Shown one piece after another: positions 9,162-18,050 of a stretch of DNA of 35,996 nt. The first letter of the stretch is position 1, and each line of letters begins with the position of its first letter. This DNA comes from an uncultured Flammeovirgaceae bacterium. Its GTDB lineage: Bacteria; Bacteroidota; Bacteroidia; Cytophagales; Cyclobacteriaceae. Under the pieces are notes generated by a model that worked only from the letters and a program-made list of their open reading frames with translations, made no database searches and had not been told where the DNA came from. Made by a program: the position numbers and the translations under genes. The stretch spans positions 1 to 35,996 of the forward strand of contig CAJXAT010000013.1 in the NCBI GenBank assembly GCA_913050055.1. Reading direction: 5' to 3'.

Positions 9162-9611
9162 ATGACAGAGATCATACCCTACTTTACCGTTTATGCATCA
9201 AGTGCTATTCGTTTCATTTTAGGTCCTGCATTGGGTATCGGATATGGTCTCGGTATAGGCCCCACTATCCTATTAACTACTGCAGGGATGATGTCAACCG
9301 TTTTTTCCATCACCTTCTTTAACTATATCATTCAGATTTTTATCCAACGCTTTTTTAGCCTAAAAAAGAATAAAAAATTTACGCCAAGAACCAGAAAATT
9401 TATTAAAATATGGAAATATTCAGGTGTCAAAGGGGTAGCCTTTATCACCCCCATCGTACTCAGTCCGGTCATTGGAGCATTACTCCTTAATGCTGTCGGA
9501 GCCAAGAAAAAAGAAATCATCAAATGGATGTTATTAAGTGGACTTCTTTGGGCCTCTATAGAAAGTGCTCTATTTTATTTCTTAGGAAACTCATTGGGGA
9601 TACTCACCTGA
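9162..9611 (+). CDS. Small integral membrane protein of unknown function
   Basis: 149 residues with about four hydrophobic stretches (near 10-35, 38-62, 90-112 and 120-147) and a basic cytoplasm-like loop at about 65-85 (SLKKNKKFTPRTRKFIKIWK). The central KYSGVKGVAFITPIVLSPVIG followed by a paired glycine/alanine-rich helix resembles re-entrant loops of small exporter or DedA/VTT-like proteins, but I do not recognise the family. It begins with ATG 9162, divergent from the M42 peptidase gene, and is followed by hemE after 125 bases carrying its own promoter, so it is probably a single-gene unit. Confidence 0.7.
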   Translation: MTEIIPYFTVYASSAIRFILGPALGIGYGLGIGPTILLTTAGMMSTVFSITFFNYIIQIFIQRFFSLKKNKKFTPRTRKFIKIWKYSGVKGVAFITPIVLSPVIGALLLNAVGAKKKEIIKWMLLSGLLWASIESALFYFLGNSLGILT

Positions 9612-9702
9612 TTCATAGATTAGCTTAATACATTTTCACAAAATAAAAGATGAAACTAGTACATGATTATATATTAAATACTAAAACATCAAGTCAAATT
9701 CA

Positions 9703-9732
9703 TTGAGTTAAAATCTTACCCAATTATCTTTG
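9703..9732 (+). promoter_or_regulatory. Bacteroidota-type promoter of hemE
   Basis: TTG at 9703-9705, a 19-base spacer, then TATCTTTG at 9725-9732: an exact match to the Bacteroidota housekeeping consensus (-33 TTG, about 19 bases, -7 TAnnTTTG). The start of transcription would fall at about 9737-9740, on or beside the hemE ATG at 9737. Confidence 0.6.
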
Positions 9733-9736
9733 CAAT

Positions 9737-10759
9737 ATGGAATTAAAGAATGACCTTCTCATCAGGGCAGCAAAAGGTGAACTGACAGAAAGAACCCCTG
9801 TTTGGCTCATGAGACAGGCCGGGAGAATTCTGCCAGAATACAGAATTATACGAGCTAAATTAAGTGGATTTAAAGAATTAGTTGAAACGCCAGAATTGGC
9901 AGCGGAGGTCACCTTACAACCTGTAAATTTATTGGGCGTAGATGCCGCTATTATTTTTTCAGATATTCTAGTCATTCCCGAGGCCATGGGATTAAGTTAT
10001 GAGATGATCGAAAAAAAAGGCCCACATTTCCCCAAAACATTAAAGTCCGAAGCAGATATCAAATCATTGCATAAGGTTGAGGGTGGAGAACTTAACTATG
10101 TTTACGAGGCCATTCGCCTAGTTAAAAAAGAACTCAAAGGCCGTGTTCCTCTTATTGGTTTTGCTGGGGCACCCTGGACTATTTTATGCTATATGATAGA
10201 AGGAGGGGGAAGTAAAACATTCTCCAATGCACGGAAATTTCTCATCCAAGAACCCAAATTAGCGCATAACGTCTTGAGTATGATTACCGATAGTACCATT
10301 AAATATTTGCACAATCAAGTACTCGCAGGAGCTGATCTCATACAAGTTTTCGATTCTTGGGCAGGTATACTTTCACCGGATCAATACAGAGAATTCTCTA
10401 TACCTTATATCGAAAAGATTTCAAAGTCCATTCTTGACGTACCGGTAACTGTATTTGCCAAAGGTGCCTATTTTGCCTTGAAAGAAATGAGCAATTTCTC
10501 CTGTAATATCATTGGCTTAGATTGGAATATGGACGTCAATGAAGCAAGGATTTTACTTAAAGGCAAGACATTGCAGGGCAATTTAGACCCCTGTGTTTTG
10601 TACGGCGATCGAGACTCGATCAAATTTGAAACAAAAAAAATGCTCGAGAAGTTTAAAGGCCATCCTCATATTGCCAATTTAGGTCATGGCGTTTATTCAG
10701 ATACCGATCCAGATCACGTTAAAATTTTCATTGAAGCCGTAAAAGCTTTTAAGGCTTAA
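9737..10759 (+). CDS. hemE: Uroporphyrinogen decarboxylase
   Basis: Converts uroporphyrinogen III to coproporphyrinogen III in haem synthesis. 340 residues, normal length. The N-terminal signature [16 protein letters not shown] includes the conserved RQAGR at 26-30, the catalytic Asp lies in [12 protein letters not shown] (D76), the second family signature is [20 protein letters not shown], and the C-terminus carries [10 protein letters not shown] and [15 protein letters not shown]. Start ATG 9737 matches the family N-terminus. Its last 11 bases overlap the end of the convergent kinase gene. No other haem gene is nearby. Confidence 0.96.
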   Translation: MELKNDLLIRAAKGELTERTPVWLMRQAGRILPEYRIIRAKLSGFKELVETPELAAEVTLQPVNLLGVDAAIIFSDILVIPEAMGLSYEMIEKKGPHFPKTLKSEADIKSLHKVEGGELNYVYEAIRLVKKELKGRVPLIGFAGAPWTILCYMIEGGGSKTFSNARKFLIQEPKLAHNVLSMITDSTIKYLHNQVLAGADLIQVFDSWAGILSPDQYREFSIPYIEKISKSILDVPVTVFAKGAYFALKEMSNFSCNIIGLDWNMDVNEARILLKGKTLQGNLDPCVLYGDRDSIKFETKKMLEKFKGHPHIANLGHGVYSDTDPDHVKIFIEAVKAFKA

Positions 10760-11759
10760 AAAAAGGTTCGAATAATGAATGAGCAAGGGCTTCCTCAAAA
10801 AGCTGTTTGGCATCTATGGGGACTACACCTGGGTGCTCGCAAACAATGCCTCCTCCCAGGTTGGCCAACTCAGACCAAAATGCCAAGGGTAAATCAAGGG
10901 CAAGGCCTAATGCAGCAATAGAAATGACCGTATCTCCAGCGCCAGAGACGTCAGCAATCGATCTCAAATGAGCTGGATGACCAATAAATTGCTCGCCTTT
11001 ACTGGCAAAAACACCATATTCTGATAGGGTTATTAAATAATTTTGACAGCTTAGCTGCTTGTCTAAAAGACCAATTGCTTTATGTATGACGCTTTGCTGA
11101 GTAGGATCAATATTCACTTTAAGGCCTTCATTTAATTCCTTTAAATTAGGCTTAAATAAGCTGGCCCCCTTGAAATGTAAGAAATTCCGTTTTTTAGGAT
11201 CTACAGCGACTGGAATTTTAAGTCTTTTGGCCTCCTTCATTATCTCAGAAATAAACATTTGATCAAGACAGCCCTTGTCATAATCTTCCATAATGATGGC
11301 ATGACAACCTTTTATAATTTCAAAGACACTCCTTTGGAGTGACCTTTTATCTTTCTTGTTTAAGGGATGATCCTCTTCCTCATCAATTCTGAGGAGATGA
11401 TGACCTCCCGAAATGACTCTGTTTTTCTGAGTAGTATTTCTATGGGTACTACGAATAATTCCATCAATCCGGAGTCCAGAGGATGCCATTAAACCTAAAA
11501 ATTCATTCCCAGCTGCATCTTCTCCTATGACTGAACACAAAATTGGGATAGCGCCCAAGGACTGAATATTTAAGGCTACATTAGCTGCTCCTCCTAATCG
11601 TTGATCGCGAGATTTCACATTCAAAATAGGTACCGGAGCCTCGGGAGAAATTCTATCAACCGCTCCATTTATGTAGGCATCCAACATTACATCTCCTACC
11701 ACTAAAACTTTTAGATTTTTAAAGGCTGTAAAAATATCTGCTAACGTCTGATGAAGCAT
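10749..11759 (-). CDS. D-glycero-beta-D-manno-heptose-7-phosphate kinase-like (RfaE1/HldA), PfkB family
   Basis: A ribokinase/PfkB-fold sugar kinase of 336 residues. The N-terminal signature [29 protein letters not shown] is that of the RfaE1 kinase domain, which makes heptose 1,7-bisphosphate for the lipopolysaccharide inner core. The PfkB motif GGAANVALN is at 56-64 and the catalytic GAGD at 273-276. It is the kinase domain only, without the RfaE2 nucleotidyltransferase half of fused HldE. It starts 3 bases after the aminotransferase gene and is probably translated from the same mRNA. Exact sugar is inferred from similarity; another phosphosugar is possible. Confidence 0.82.
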   Translation of the reverse strand: MLHQTLADIFTAFKNLKVLVVGDVMLDAYINGAVDRISPEAPVPILNVKSRDQRLGGAANVALNIQSLGAIPILCSVIGEDAAGNEFLGLMASSGLRIDGIIRSTHRNTTQKNRVISGGHHLLRIDEEEDHPLNKKDKRSLQRSVFEIIKGCHAIIMEDYDKGCLDQMFISEIMKEAKRLKIPVAVDPKKRNFLHFKGASLFKPNLKELNEGLKVNIDPTQQSVIHKAIGLLDKQLSCQNYLITLSEYGVFASKGEQFIGHPAHLRSIADVSGAGDTVISIAALGLALDLPLAFWSELANLGGGIVCEHPGVVPIDAKQLFEEALAHSLFEPFFKP

Positions 11760-11762
11760 AGG

Positions 11763-12947
11763 TCAGATCAATTTTTCTAGTGCTTTGGTTATTCGAGCCA
11801 AAGCTATTTTTAAATGTTTTTCTGAAGCAGCATAAGATAACCTCAGACAATTTGGCTCGCCAAAACCCTCTCCTGAAACCAGAGAGACGTACGATTCTTC
11901 TAATAAATAAATACAAAGATCAGCCGCATCTCGGATTCCTTTCTTACCAAAGTAACTACTCACATCTGGAAAAAAGTAAAATGCTCCTTGTGGCATATTT
12001 GCTTCAACGCCTGGTATTTTTTTTAATAAATCATAGACCAATTGACGTCGTTGATAATAGGCATTGGCCATGGCTTTAGATGCCTCTTTTGGAGAAGTTA
12101 AGGCTGTTAAAGCCGCCCTTTGAGCAATAGAGCAATTTGCGGAAGTGATTTGCCCTTGAATTTTGTTCGCTGCCTTGGCCAACCAGAGGGGCGCACCTAT
12201 GTAGCCTACCCGCCATCCCGTCATCGCAAAGCCTTTGGCAAAGCCATTCACTGTGACGGTACGATTCTGCATCCCTGGCAAAGATCCAATACTCACATGG
12301 GCACCTGCAAAATTAATCAATTCATAGATCTCATCTGCAATTACAATGATTTCTGGATGGGCACTTAAAACTTGGGACATCGCTTCAAAGTCTTCTCTAG
12401 TAAAAACCGAACCGGTAGGATTACAGGGTGATGAAAAAATAACAGCTTTAGTCTTAGCTGTTATGGCCGCTTTCAGTTGATCCGCATTGGCTTTGAAATC
12501 ATCTTTGATGTGGCCCTTAATAAGGACACACTTGCCTTCAGCTAATTCGACGAGTGCCGAGTAACTCACCCAATAAGGTGCATATATAATGACTTCATCT
12601 CCTGAATCTAATAATGCCAAAAACAAATTTGCTATAGATTGTTTAGCCCCATTTGAAACTACAATTTGATCGGGTGCATAATTAAGCTCATTTTCTTTTT
12701 TAAATTTCTCACTGATCGCCTCTCTTAAATCCAAATAGCCATTGACCGGCGCGTACGAAAAATATTTCCCGTCATCTATTGCCTTTTTTGCACCTTCTTG
12801 AATATGTTTGGGTGTTTTAAAGTCTGGTTCTCCTAGACTCAAACTGATGACCGCGAAGCCCTTCTGCTTCATCTCTCTCGCCTTAGCTGCCATGGCAAGT
12901 GTAGATGACTCAACCATGCCTTTAATTCTTTCTGAAAGTAAATCCAT
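11763..12947 (-). CDS. Class I pyridoxal-phosphate aminotransferase, aspartate aminotransferase type
   Basis: Transfers the amino group between aspartate (or a related amino acid) and 2-oxoglutarate. 394 residues of the subgroup Ib aspartate aminotransferase pattern: ISLSLGEPDFKTP near 34, SNGAKQSIANL near 98, NPTG at 176-179, ADEIYE near 204 and the PLP-binding lysine K238 in NGFAKGFAMTGWRVGY. The C-terminal arginine that binds the substrate carboxylate is in NCLRLSYAAS. The first gene of a two-gene unit with the heptose kinase. Substrate specificity (Asp, aromatic or prephenate) cannot be fixed from motifs. Confidence 0.9.
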   Translation of the reverse strand: MDLLSERIKGMVESSTLAMAAKAREMKQKGFAVISLSLGEPDFKTPKHIQEGAKKAIDDGKYFSYAPVNGYLDLREAISEKFKKENELNYAPDQIVVSNGAKQSIANLFLALLDSGDEVIIYAPYWVSYSALVELAEGKCVLIKGHIKDDFKANADQLKAAITAKTKAVIFSSPCNPTGSVFTREDFEAMSQVLSAHPEIIVIADEIYELINFAGAHVSIGSLPGMQNRTVTVNGFAKGFAMTGWRVGYIGAPLWLAKAANKIQGQITSANCSIAQRAALTALTSPKEASKAMANAYYQRRQLVYDLLKKIPGVEANMPQGAFYFFPDVSSYFGKKGIRDAADLCIYLLEESYVSLVSGEGFGEPNCLRLSYAASEKHLKIALARITKALEKLI

Positions 12948-12967
12948 TTAATCTTAATAGTAAATCA

Positions 12968-12975
12968 CAAAAATA
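12968..12975 (-). promoter_or_regulatory. Possible -7 element for the aminotransferase gene
   Basis: The minus strand reads TATTTTTG, matching TAnnTTTG, 20 bases before the ATG. No TTG is found at the expected distance upstream, so the call rests on one half-site in AT-rich DNA. Confidence 0.3.
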
Positions 12976-13070
12976 AGCTGAATCAATTTGAGGATGGTTA
13001 ATAATCTTTTTTTTTTCAAAAATCTTACCCGCTAAAGCATTTGATATGGTTAAAGACAGGCCCTCCGATC

Positions 13071-13107
13071 AAAAAAAAAGGCCTCATTGAACGAAGCCTT
13101 TTTTTAT
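13071..13107 (-). terminator. Rho-independent terminator after rpoD
   Basis: On the minus strand an AAAAAAAGGC arm, a 12-base loop and a GCCTTTTTTT arm follow the rpoD stop by about 15 bases, ending in a long T run. The A run on one side and T run on the other would let it work in both directions. Confidence 0.8.
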
Positions 13108-13121
13108 TATATTTTAAAATT

Positions 13122-13994
13122 TTAGGTAGCACAAAATTCTTTCAACCTTCTGTTTTTACTAGGTTCTCTCAATTTCTGCAGGGCCTTTTCACGAATTTGT
13201 CTTACTCGTTCTCTCGTTAAACCCATCGCATCACCAATTTCCTCTAAAGTAAACGGGTTATCTAAGGCAATGCCAAAACTCATCATAATGACTTCTCTCT
13301 CTCTTGCCGTAAGTGTCGACAAGGCCCGCAACGTTTCCACCTTCAGTGAATCATTGAAAACCAACTGACCATCGGTGGGTCCGGTAGTATGATTCTCCAA
13401 TATATCCAACAATGAACCGGACTCTTCCTCTCCAAAAGGTGCATCCATAGAAGTCTGCTTGACCTCAGCACCTAATGTATTCCTTATTTCATTGGGCTTC
13501 ATGTCCAAAATATCCGATAGCTCTTCTTCCGTGGGTTCGCGTTCATATTTTTGTTCAAGCTCAGCATAAGCCCTTCTGATTTGATTGATGGCCCCTGATT
13601 TGTTCATGGGTAGTCTTACAATTCTCGATTGCTCAGCCAACGCCTGCATGATGGATTGTCTGATCCACCAAACCGCGTATGAAATGAATTTAAAACCCTT
13701 AGTCTCATCAAATTTTTTCGCTGCCTTAATTAATCCTAAATTCCCTTCATTGATCAAGTCATTCAGAGGTAAACTCCTGTTTTGGTATTGTTTAGCAACA
13801 GAAACTACAAATCTTAAATTTGACTTTACCAATTTTTCCAACGCCAATTGATCTCCTTCCCTGATTCTCTGAGCTAGATTAACCTCCTCGTCAGGGGTAA
13901 TCATGGAAACATTACTCACCTCTGTGAAATATTTCTCAAGGGTATGACTTTCTCTTCGATTGGTTATTGATTGGGTTATCTTTAGCTGTCGCAT
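13122..13994 (-). CDS. rpoD: Primary RNA polymerase sigma factor RpoD/SigA (Bacteroidota type)
   Basis: Directs RNA polymerase to housekeeping promoters. 290 residues, the short primary sigma typical of Bacteroidota, lacking region 1.1. Region 1.2/2.1 has ALEKLVKSNLRFVVSVAKQY, region 2.2 the rpoD box LNDLINEGNLGLIKAAKKFD, regions 2.3-2.4 FISYAVWWIRQSIMQAL, region 3 RIVRLPMNKS onward, and region 4.2 the helix-turn-helix FTLEEIGDAMGLTRERVRQI near the end. Divergence of region 2.4 from the proteobacterial form fits recognition of TAnnTTTG promoters. It is monocistronic here, with a terminator after it and 446 gene-free bases before it. Confidence 0.96.
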   Translation of the reverse strand: MRQLKITQSITNRRESHTLEKYFTEVSNVSMITPDEEVNLAQRIREGDQLALEKLVKSNLRFVVSVAKQYQNRSLPLNDLINEGNLGLIKAAKKFDETKGFKFISYAVWWIRQSIMQALAEQSRIVRLPMNKSGAINQIRRAYAELEQKYEREPTEEELSDILDMKPNEIRNTLGAEVKQTSMDAPFGEEESGSLLDILENHTTGPTDGQLVFNDSLKVETLRALSTLTAREREVIMMSFGIALDNPFTLEEIGDAMGLTRERVRQIREKALQKLREPSKNRRLKEFCAT

Positions 13995-14440
13995 TAATGC
14001 TCAATTATATGAAATTTTCAATGTTTTTTTTAAGTCTTTCTAAAGTGTTCTAAGCTGCAAAGCTTCAAAAGACTTATATCAAGATTAAAAACAAATTTGG
14101 CGAATTTAATCAAAATTAATCATCTTTTCAACTTTTTCAGGTGCAAATTCAATCAAGAAGAAATAAATGAATTGCGAATCCAAAAAAAATCAATAAGAAA
14201 AATCGACAGATACCCTTTTTATTTCAAAATTTTCCCAATAATAATTGGGTTAATGCTCCTCCGGTAAAAGTTGAAGCATGTCGATCATAGAGAGATGCAG
14301 AATCTACAAATCAATTCGAAATGCTTCGTTGTTGCCTTTCATTTCCTTTCAAAAACGGCCCCAAACATGCTATTATTGAAAATTATTTGAAAGATAAAAA
14401 TTGATTCTCAATATCATCTCACGGATTCATATACCTCTAT
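13995..14440. other. Gene-free region upstream of rpoD
   Basis: 446 AT-rich bases between the 3' end of the TetA-like exporter gene and the rpoD start. On the minus strand a TAATTTTG (14111-14118) matches the TAnnTTTG promoter element about 115 bases before rpoD, with a CTG at the -33 position, so it is a weak candidate rpoD promoter. The rest has only short, stop-broken reading frames (one minus-strand frame ends at about 14230) that I cannot relate to any family. Confidence 0.4.
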
Positions 14441-15646
14441 TCAACTTTCCTTGAGGGTCTTGAAGGCAAATATTAATCCCATCCCACTTAAAATAGTGCC
14501 AAGAATGAATGGAGCTCCTGGAAAATAAAAAATCGTATGGGCAGCCGTAAAAAAAGCAAAAACTGTCGTCATTAAAAGAGGACCTATGATGGAAGTAACA
14601 CTAATCAGGCTTGTCAATCCTCCTTGTAATTCACCCTGTTGATCTGAAGTTACCTTTACGCTCATCATCGCTTGCATGGTAGGTCCTGCTAAGCCACCAA
14701 GGGCATAGGGAAACATTAAGGCATAAATCATCCATCCTTGCGTAGTGAAAGCAATCAAAAGCATGCCCAGCATATTAAACCCTAGGCCAACATATACCGC
14801 TTTTATCTGACCCATAAATTTGACAGCATGACGGATAATCAACCCTTGAACCAGAGCAATCATTAAGCCGACAAAACCTAACGAGTATCCTACTTCAGCT
14901 TCACTCCAGCCAAATCGTTCAATAGTGAAATAGGCCCAAGTTGATTGTGTAGCATGATGGGCGATATAGGTGAAAAATAAAGCGACGGATAATCCAATGA
15001 TAAGAGGATGTCTTTTTAGCTGATTAAAAGTACCAAAAGGATTTGCTCGAGATAATTTAAAAGGACGCCTATTTGATTCTGACAAGGATTCAGGTAAAAT
15101 AAAATAACCATACAACCAATTAACCAAAGCCAGCCCGGCAGCTGCAAAAAAAGGAATTCTAGAGCCAATATCTCCCAATATCCCTCCAATGACGGGACCA
15201 ATAATAAATCCCAATCCAAAGGCCGCACCAAGCATTCCAAAGTTTTGGGTTCTTTTTTCTGGTAATGAAATATCTGCTATATAGGCGGATGCCGTCGTGA
15301 AACTAGCCCCCCCAATACCTGCAATGATTCGCGCTAAAAACAGCCACCAAAGAGTACTTGAAAAAGCTACCAAAAGATAATCTAAACCTAGGCCAAACAA
15401 AGAAATTAAGAGTATCGGTCTCCGACCAAATTGATCACTCAGCCCTCCTAATATGGGAGCAAAAATGAATTGCATAAATGCATAAATGAACATCAATAAA
15501 CCTCCATAGCGAGAAGCTTGACTCATATCTTCCCCGCTTAACTCCATAATTAGTTTGGGAATCACCGGTATGATAATACCCAATCCAATCACATCAATAA
15601 GGATCGTGACAAAAATAAAGCCTAGCGCAGCCTTTTGATTTTTCAT
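14441..15646 (-). CDS. TetA/TCR-type MFS efflux transporter
   Basis: A 12-segment drug:H+ antiporter of about 400 residues. The N-terminus FIFVTILIDVIGLGIIIPVIPKL is the hallmark of the TCR/TetA group, followed by motif A (GGLSDQFGRRPILL), motif B-like ARIIAGIGGASFTTASAYIAD, and motif C-like GMLGAAFGLGFIIGPVIGG. The ATG at 15646 is preferred over an upstream TTG at 15664. Members export tetracyclines or other amphiphiles. Resistance cannot be claimed from sequence, since environmental Bacteroidota carry many such carriers with unknown substrates. It follows the MATE gene by about 90 bases on the same strand. Confidence 0.88.
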   Translation of the reverse strand: MKNQKAALGFIFVTILIDVIGLGIIIPVIPKLIMELSGEDMSQASRYGGLLMFIYAFMQFIFAPILGGLSDQFGRRPILLISLFGLGLDYLLVAFSSTLWWLFLARIIAGIGGASFTTASAYIADISLPEKRTQNFGMLGAAFGLGFIIGPVIGGILGDIGSRIPFFAAAGLALVNWLYGYFILPESLSESNRRPFKLSRANPFGTFNQLKRHPLIIGLSVALFFTYIAHHATQSTWAYFTIERFGWSEAEVGYSLGFVGLMIALVQGLIIRHAVKFMGQIKAVYVGLGFNMLGMLLIAFTTQGWMIYALMFPYALGGLAGPTMQAMMSVKVTSDQQGELQGGLTSLISVTSIIGPLLMTTVFAFFTAAHTIFYFPGAPFILGTILSGMGLIFAFKTLKES

Positions 15647-15735
15647 CAAATAACTTTGAGGCAAAAATAGCTTAAAACTGTCTGAAAATGTAAATAGGTG
15701 ATTTTTTTACTTGAATAATAAAAAACCTTCTGACC

Positions 15736-17043
15736 TTAAAATTGAATCCGATTAGCAAGATAAATAAACCTGAAAATATGCAATAAAGCGGCCAAAGTCA
15801 AAGCCCCTAATAAAGCATACCAAATACCCGAAAGGCCCATCTTAAAATGAAAAGCCAAGAGATAACTGCCGGGAATGGCACATATCCAATAGACAAAAAA
15901 AGTAACAAAAGCGGGTACTTTAACATCTGTCAAACCTCTCAAGATACCTAAACCCACCGCTTGTAAACCATCCGATATTTGGAAACCTGCCGCAATTAAC
16001 AACAGCCCTAAGGCAATTTTTTGTACCGCTTTATCGTCAATATACAGTTGAATCAACCAATGTCTTGCTGTGATGATGAATATCGCCGCTAAAAACATAA
16101 AAACAACTACCAAGGCTAGGCATGAAAATCCTGCCAATTTTAAATTTTTCAGATCCTTTTTCCCCATTTGATTTGCAATCCTAATAGCTGCAGCTGCGCC
16201 CAACCCGGATGCAGCCATATAGGTTACTGCAACCATATTCAAAGCGATTTGATGTGCTGCTAAAGCGGCTGCACTGATCCAACCTGCCATAACTCCAGCC
16301 ATTGAAAATGCTCCAATTTCAAATACATACTGTAAACCAGAAGGTACGCCTATTCTCAGCAAACGCTTGATCACTTTCAAATCAAAATGTCCGCTTAAAC
16401 CACGCCACATATCTCGGGTAAATATCATTATTAAAATTACCATAACACATCGAGAAACTAAAGTAGCGTAACCTGCCCCATTGAGGCCCATTTCAGAAAA
16501 TCCCCAATGGCCATAGATGAATACATAATTTAGCAACACATTTAATAAATTGACCAAAACAGAAACTATCATCGGACATAATGTATTCGATTGTCCTTCC
16601 GAAAATTGTCTGAATGCCTGAAAAATCATCAAAGGAATCAATGACATTGAAATTATTTTTAAATAGAAAGTAGCCGCCCAAGTCACTGACGGTTCTTGAC
16701 CGAAAAAAGATAAATATGGCGTTAATATCAAAGCAATTAAATACATTATTAAAGCTAATAGGGTATTGAGAAGAATACTATTTTGTAAAAATGCCAAACG
16801 CCCTTTTTTATCTGCTGGCTGAGTGGCCGCAACTAATGGAGTAATTGCATAACTGACTCCTAACCCAAATAGCATAAAGACGTGATAAATTGCCGTTGCA
16901 AAAGTAGCCCCTGCTAGCGGGATCACTCCCACTTTACCCACCATAACTGTATCTGCAACAGAGACCATGATATGTCCCAGCTGCCCAATAATGACGGGAG
17001 TTGCTAAAACTATGTTTTTTAGAAAATGATCCTTAATCGTCAT
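15736..17043 (-). CDS. MATE-family efflux transporter (NorM-like)
   Basis: A multidrug and toxic compound extrusion carrier of about 435 residues with 12 hydrophobic segments in two six-helix halves. The first half opens with VIIGQLGHIMVSVADTVMVGKVGVIPLAGA, strongly NorM/DinF-like, and the second half repeats the pattern with RIGVPSGLQYVFEIGAFSMAGVMAGWI. It probably exports cationic compounds driven by Na+ or H+. ATG 17043 is preferred; a GTG at 17058 adds five residues. It heads a likely two-gene export unit with the TetA-like gene downstream. Confidence 0.9.
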   Translation of the reverse strand: MTIKDHFLKNIVLATPVIIGQLGHIMVSVADTVMVGKVGVIPLAGATFATAIYHVFMLFGLGVSYAITPLVAATQPADKKGRLAFLQNSILLNTLLALIMYLIALILTPYLSFFGQEPSVTWAATFYLKIISMSLIPLMIFQAFRQFSEGQSNTLCPMIVSVLVNLLNVLLNYVFIYGHWGFSEMGLNGAGYATLVSRCVMVILIMIFTRDMWRGLSGHFDLKVIKRLLRIGVPSGLQYVFEIGAFSMAGVMAGWISAAALAAHQIALNMVAVTYMAASGLGAAAAIRIANQMGKKDLKNLKLAGFSCLALVVVFMFLAAIFIITARHWLIQLYIDDKAVQKIALGLLLIAAGFQISDGLQAVGLGILRGLTDVKVPAFVTFFVYWICAIPGSYLLAFHFKMGLSGIWYALLGALTLAALLHIFRFIYLANRIQF

Positions 17044-17058
17044 GATTCTTTTGGCCAC

Positions 17059-18050
17059 AAGATGGCGAAAATAGGTAATTGCAATCAGAAACCGATCATG
17101 AATTTTACTTATTGAAGGAAGGTGTCATTAATTTTTTCAAACAAGACGTACTCCAAAATACTTGAACTGAAAATGAATAATTTAGGGCCAACTTCAACAG
17201 TCCTATCAGACTTAAACTATCTGTTATAGAACCATCAAAAACACATTTTTACAACTTTTTTATAAAGCCTGGTTTTTTATCGTTAAATCTTCAGATTCAT
17301 CAAATTGGATAGCACCAAGAGTAAGCCTTTTGGCCAAAAAAATGTAACACAATTTATCAAAGAAGTAATTTGAAAGCTGTACTTTCAATAGTTTCCTAAA
17401 TCGGAAAGCCAAAATTTGAGATTCTTCCAAGAGCTCACCCGATCTAAAAGCAATTAAATTTAATTCAAATAACCTTTACTCTAAGAATTTTCAAAAATAT
17501 TTATTAAAAATATAATGCTCTTATACTTCCAAATTAGACTTTCAAATCATCATCCATTGAAATAATTACATGACCTAACGTTTAAAAAAATTTGTATATT
17601 CTTATTATTAGAACAGTTTTTTTGTAATCTAGAGTTCCGTCATAAATTAATTCATCTCAATAAAATAGAGTACAAAATGGTTCCTCCAAAATTTAGAAAA
17701 AGAGCGTTTCTCAGCTCACTTTTCATTAGATTTTGCTTGAACTGGCAAATTACTCAAAGTTTAGTGCTTCTTTGCAAATATTTTAATCATTTAATTTCCA
17801 GAGTTTTTCTTTGTCCCTTAGCATTTTCAAAGAAATTTTTTAAGTTGAGATACACGATAGTCTAATAAACACTAGATTTACCTTAAACAACATTTACGAG
17901 TTAAAATTATGAACTTATGTTGCCTCACATTTGTAATAGCAGATTAAGGCGAAATTTATAAGCTTACAATCAATGCATTTTGAATCAATCCAATCATAAA
18001 TGCGTATTATGTTCAATAATTGATGTTTAATTAAACGCTACTGTACCCCA
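17059..18050. other. Long gene-free AT-rich region
   Basis: About 990 bases between the divergent MATE gene and the secreted propeller gene, the largest non-coding stretch in the window. It contains a short perfect inverted repeat (TTGAAAG/CTTTCAA, 17370-17388) and a 62-codon plus-strand frame at 17677-17865 with no recognisable protein character. No tRNA, terminator or consensus promoter was found, although the promoter of the 18051 gene must lie here. Confidence 0.5.

Noticed and set aside
14230-14400. Possible protein remnants on both strands between rpoD and the TetA-like gene
   Set aside because: Short stop-broken stretches that I could not tie to any known family; not enough to call a pseudogene.
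14441-17058. TetA-like plus MATE genes as an acquired resistance island
   Set aside because: No integrase, insertion sequence, flanking repeat or composition shift is seen; both exporters are common in environmental Bacteroidota chromosomes.
17370-17388. Perfect 7-base inverted repeat (TTGAAAG, 5-base loop, CTTTCAA)
   Set aside because: Too short and AT-rich, with no T run after it and no adjacent gene end. Expected by chance in about 1 kb of such DNA.
17677-17865. 62-codon plus-strand frame in the large intergenic gap
   Set aside because: No family resemblance, no start context, and its composition is that of random AT-rich DNA.
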